DNA from: SZUA-152 sp964401355
GTDB taxonomy: Bacteria > Pseudomonadota > Gammaproteobacteria > SZUA-152
Reading direction: 5' to 3'
NCBI GenBank assembly: GCA_964401355.1
Contig: CAYNYJ010000006.1
Location: 4,443-68,442 of the forward strand
DNA: 64,000 nt
Numbering within the stretch: the first letter of the stretch is position 1; every line of letters begins with the position of its first letter. Position numbers and translations under genes: made by a program. The notes beneath the pieces are model-generated. The model was not told where the DNA came from and searched no databases. It worked only from the letters and a program-made list of their open reading frames with translations. Below, in pieces: positions 63,235-64,000 of the stretch.

Positions 63235-63728
63235 ATGGTTATTTCTTCGACCTTTGATTTTAAGCGCTGCATTACACCACGTTCTGTAAAACTGAAATAT
63301 TTGTTGTGACCAATGATGATATGGTCATAGAACTCCAATCCTAGTGACGTTGTATTGATCAACAGATTCGATGTAAATTTTTCATCCTCATCGCTAGGTG
63401 TTGGGTCGCCAGAAGGGTGGTTATGTACAATGATAATGCCATGAGGGTTCAATGGTATAGCCGCACGTAGCGCCTCAATTGGCCGAGCATAAATTGAATT
63501 AACAGCACCGATTGCAATGACTTCAAAGCATAATAGCTTTAGCTTTGTATCTAGGCTTATTGTTATGAGCTTTTCTTTCGCTTCATCTTGGAGGCTAGAA
63601 AATAGCTCATATACTTTCTGGGGATCGGTAAGCGGCTCATTTACAGGGGCGTTAGACTTCACACGGCGTTTTTTATAACGGAGTTCAATTTCTCGTATGT
63701 ATGTAGGCTGTTTTTCAGTATCGCTCAT
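63228..63728 (-). CDS. RadC-like JAB-domain protein in an integron cassette
   Basis: A 166-residue protein starting MSDTEKQPTYIREIELRYKK (an upstream start at 63803 is possible but less likely). The JAB/MPN+ metal site is complete: IIIVHNHPSGDPTPSDEDEK, with HxH, Ser and Asp. It lacks the helix-hairpin-helix part of chromosomal RadC, so it is the short form common on mobile elements. The function is unknown; RadC is not a proven DNA repair enzyme. It stands alone between two attC sites. Confidence 0.9.
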   Translation of the reverse strand: MSDTEKQPTYIREIELRYKKRRVKSNAPVNEPLTDPQKVYELFSSLQDEAKEKLITISLDTKLKLLCFEVIAIGAVNSIYARPIEALRAAIPLNPHGIIIVHNHPSGDPTPSDEDEKFTSNLLINTTSLGLEFYDHIIIGHNKYFSFTERGVMQRLKSKVEEITMR

Positions 63729-63826
63729 ATTCTTCCTTCTTTCTCCGGCAACCCGATTAGTAATCCGGCCAATTGATCTGCCGGGATAATATTTTGTTGC
63801 CATCTTTCATGGTTCACTTTGATATT

Positions 63827-63927
63827 GCGCTAACGCCGCCCATCAGCGGCTGCTAAAAGTGGCGCGACTTTTGCACAAGCAAAAGGCGTGACGCTTATGG
63901 CAGTCCGAGTGTATGCAATTGTTAGGC
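63827..63927 (-). other. attC site of the preceding integron cassette
   Basis: Read on the minus strand: R'' box GCCTAAC (63927-63921, a perfect RYYYAAC), a palindromic middle (CGCCTTTTGC/GCAAAAGTCGCG), and R' GTTAGCGC (63834-63827) where the radC-like cassette begins. About 101 bp, within the attC range. Its gene would be to the right, where the IS30 copy begins. Confidence 0.75.
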
Positions 63928-63951
63928 TTTTCTACCCCAAACTTAACCCGT

Positions 63952-64000
63952 GAATTCAATTCGCTAGTGCAACAGGTGGGTTGATTCCGAAAAATACCTG
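63952..64000 (-). mobile_element. IS30-family insertion sequence, right end only
   Basis: GAATTCAATTCGCTAGTGCA and the following bases are the inverted end of the same IS30 type as at 1571-2822. Only 49 bp are in the window. The element continues beyond the edge, with its transposase pointing left. Confidence 0.88.
63956..64000 (-). CDS. IS30-family transposase, C-terminal 14 residues
   Basis: QVFFGINPPVALAN and a stop, against QVFFGINPPVALAS in the left copy. Whether this copy is intact cannot be seen. Confidence 0.85.
   Translation of the reverse strand, partial: QVFFGINPPVALAN

Noticed and set aside
1571..64000. Composite transposon between the two IS30 copies
   Set aside because: The interior is conserved housekeeping synteny of 61 kb; the left copy is dead and the copies are most likely independent insertions.

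Overview
The window is a piece of a gammaproteobacterial chromosome, from a draft assembly: a run of 13 Ns interrupts purH. The best evidence for the group is gene order. An 18-kb division and cell-wall (dcw) cluster runs on the minus strand from mraZ to ftsZ and continues as lpxC, dciA, an M23 peptidase gene, secA, argJ and a Nudix/ThiE gene. The blocks aroQ-accB-accC-prmA-(DUF3426)-dusB-fis-purH and pilS-pilR-pilA-pilB-pilC-pilD-coaE-zapD-yacG have the order known from Pseudomonas and free-living, often sulfur- or methane-oxidising, Gammaproteobacteria. MurE carries the DNPR motif of meso-diaminopimelate ligases, so the organism is Gram-negative. I cannot name a genus.

Layout. 1-2822 is accessory DNA: the 5' part of a large SpvB/Rhs-type gene that leaves the window at base 1, an A+T-rich spacer, and a decayed IS30-family element that ends next to the start codon of a TlpA-like thioredoxin gene. 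2827-14285 is housekeeping: quinate-type dehydratase, acetyl-CoA carboxylase subunits, PrmA, DusB, Fis and PurH, interrupted by a PEP-CTERM surface protein with its own sigma-54 promoter and by one gene of unknown function. 14444-21787 holds an unknown gene, a Sel1-repeat protein behind a 191-bp miniature element, and a group of membrane glycosyltransferase-type genes (TMTC-like, GT2, GtrA, methyltransferase, GT-C-like). 21862-32920 is signalling and type IV pili: a response regulator with a PP2C phosphatase domain, PilS/PilR, the pilin under a sigma-54 promoter, then PilB, PilC and PilD. 33013-43185 carries coaE, zapD, yacG, Nudix-ThiE, argJ, secA, M23, dciA and lpxC. 43406-61430 is the dcw cluster with a promoter and MraZ boxes. 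61844-64000 holds rnpB, an inositol-monophosphatase-family gene, and then the end of an integron cassette array: a RadC-like gene with an attC site on each side, followed by the edge of a second IS30 copy.

Two loci stand out. First, the 3' end of pilR is present twice (26200-26355 and 27204-27359) on either side of a two-gene nucleotidyltransferase module. The differences are mostly synonymous, which looks like an element that inserted into the end of pilR and brought its own replacement end. Second, the radC-like gene at 63228-63728 is a true integron cassette: its attC R'' box is the exact reverse complement of the cassette's first bases. The integrase should lie beyond the right edge.

Small repeats are frequent: a 125-bp miniature element with 20-bp ends, the 191-bp element in a CTAG target, heptamer arrays (GTGCTGA/GTGCTTA) at three gene borders, and several long palindromes. 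All identifications come from reading the translated sequence and known family motifs; no database search was run.
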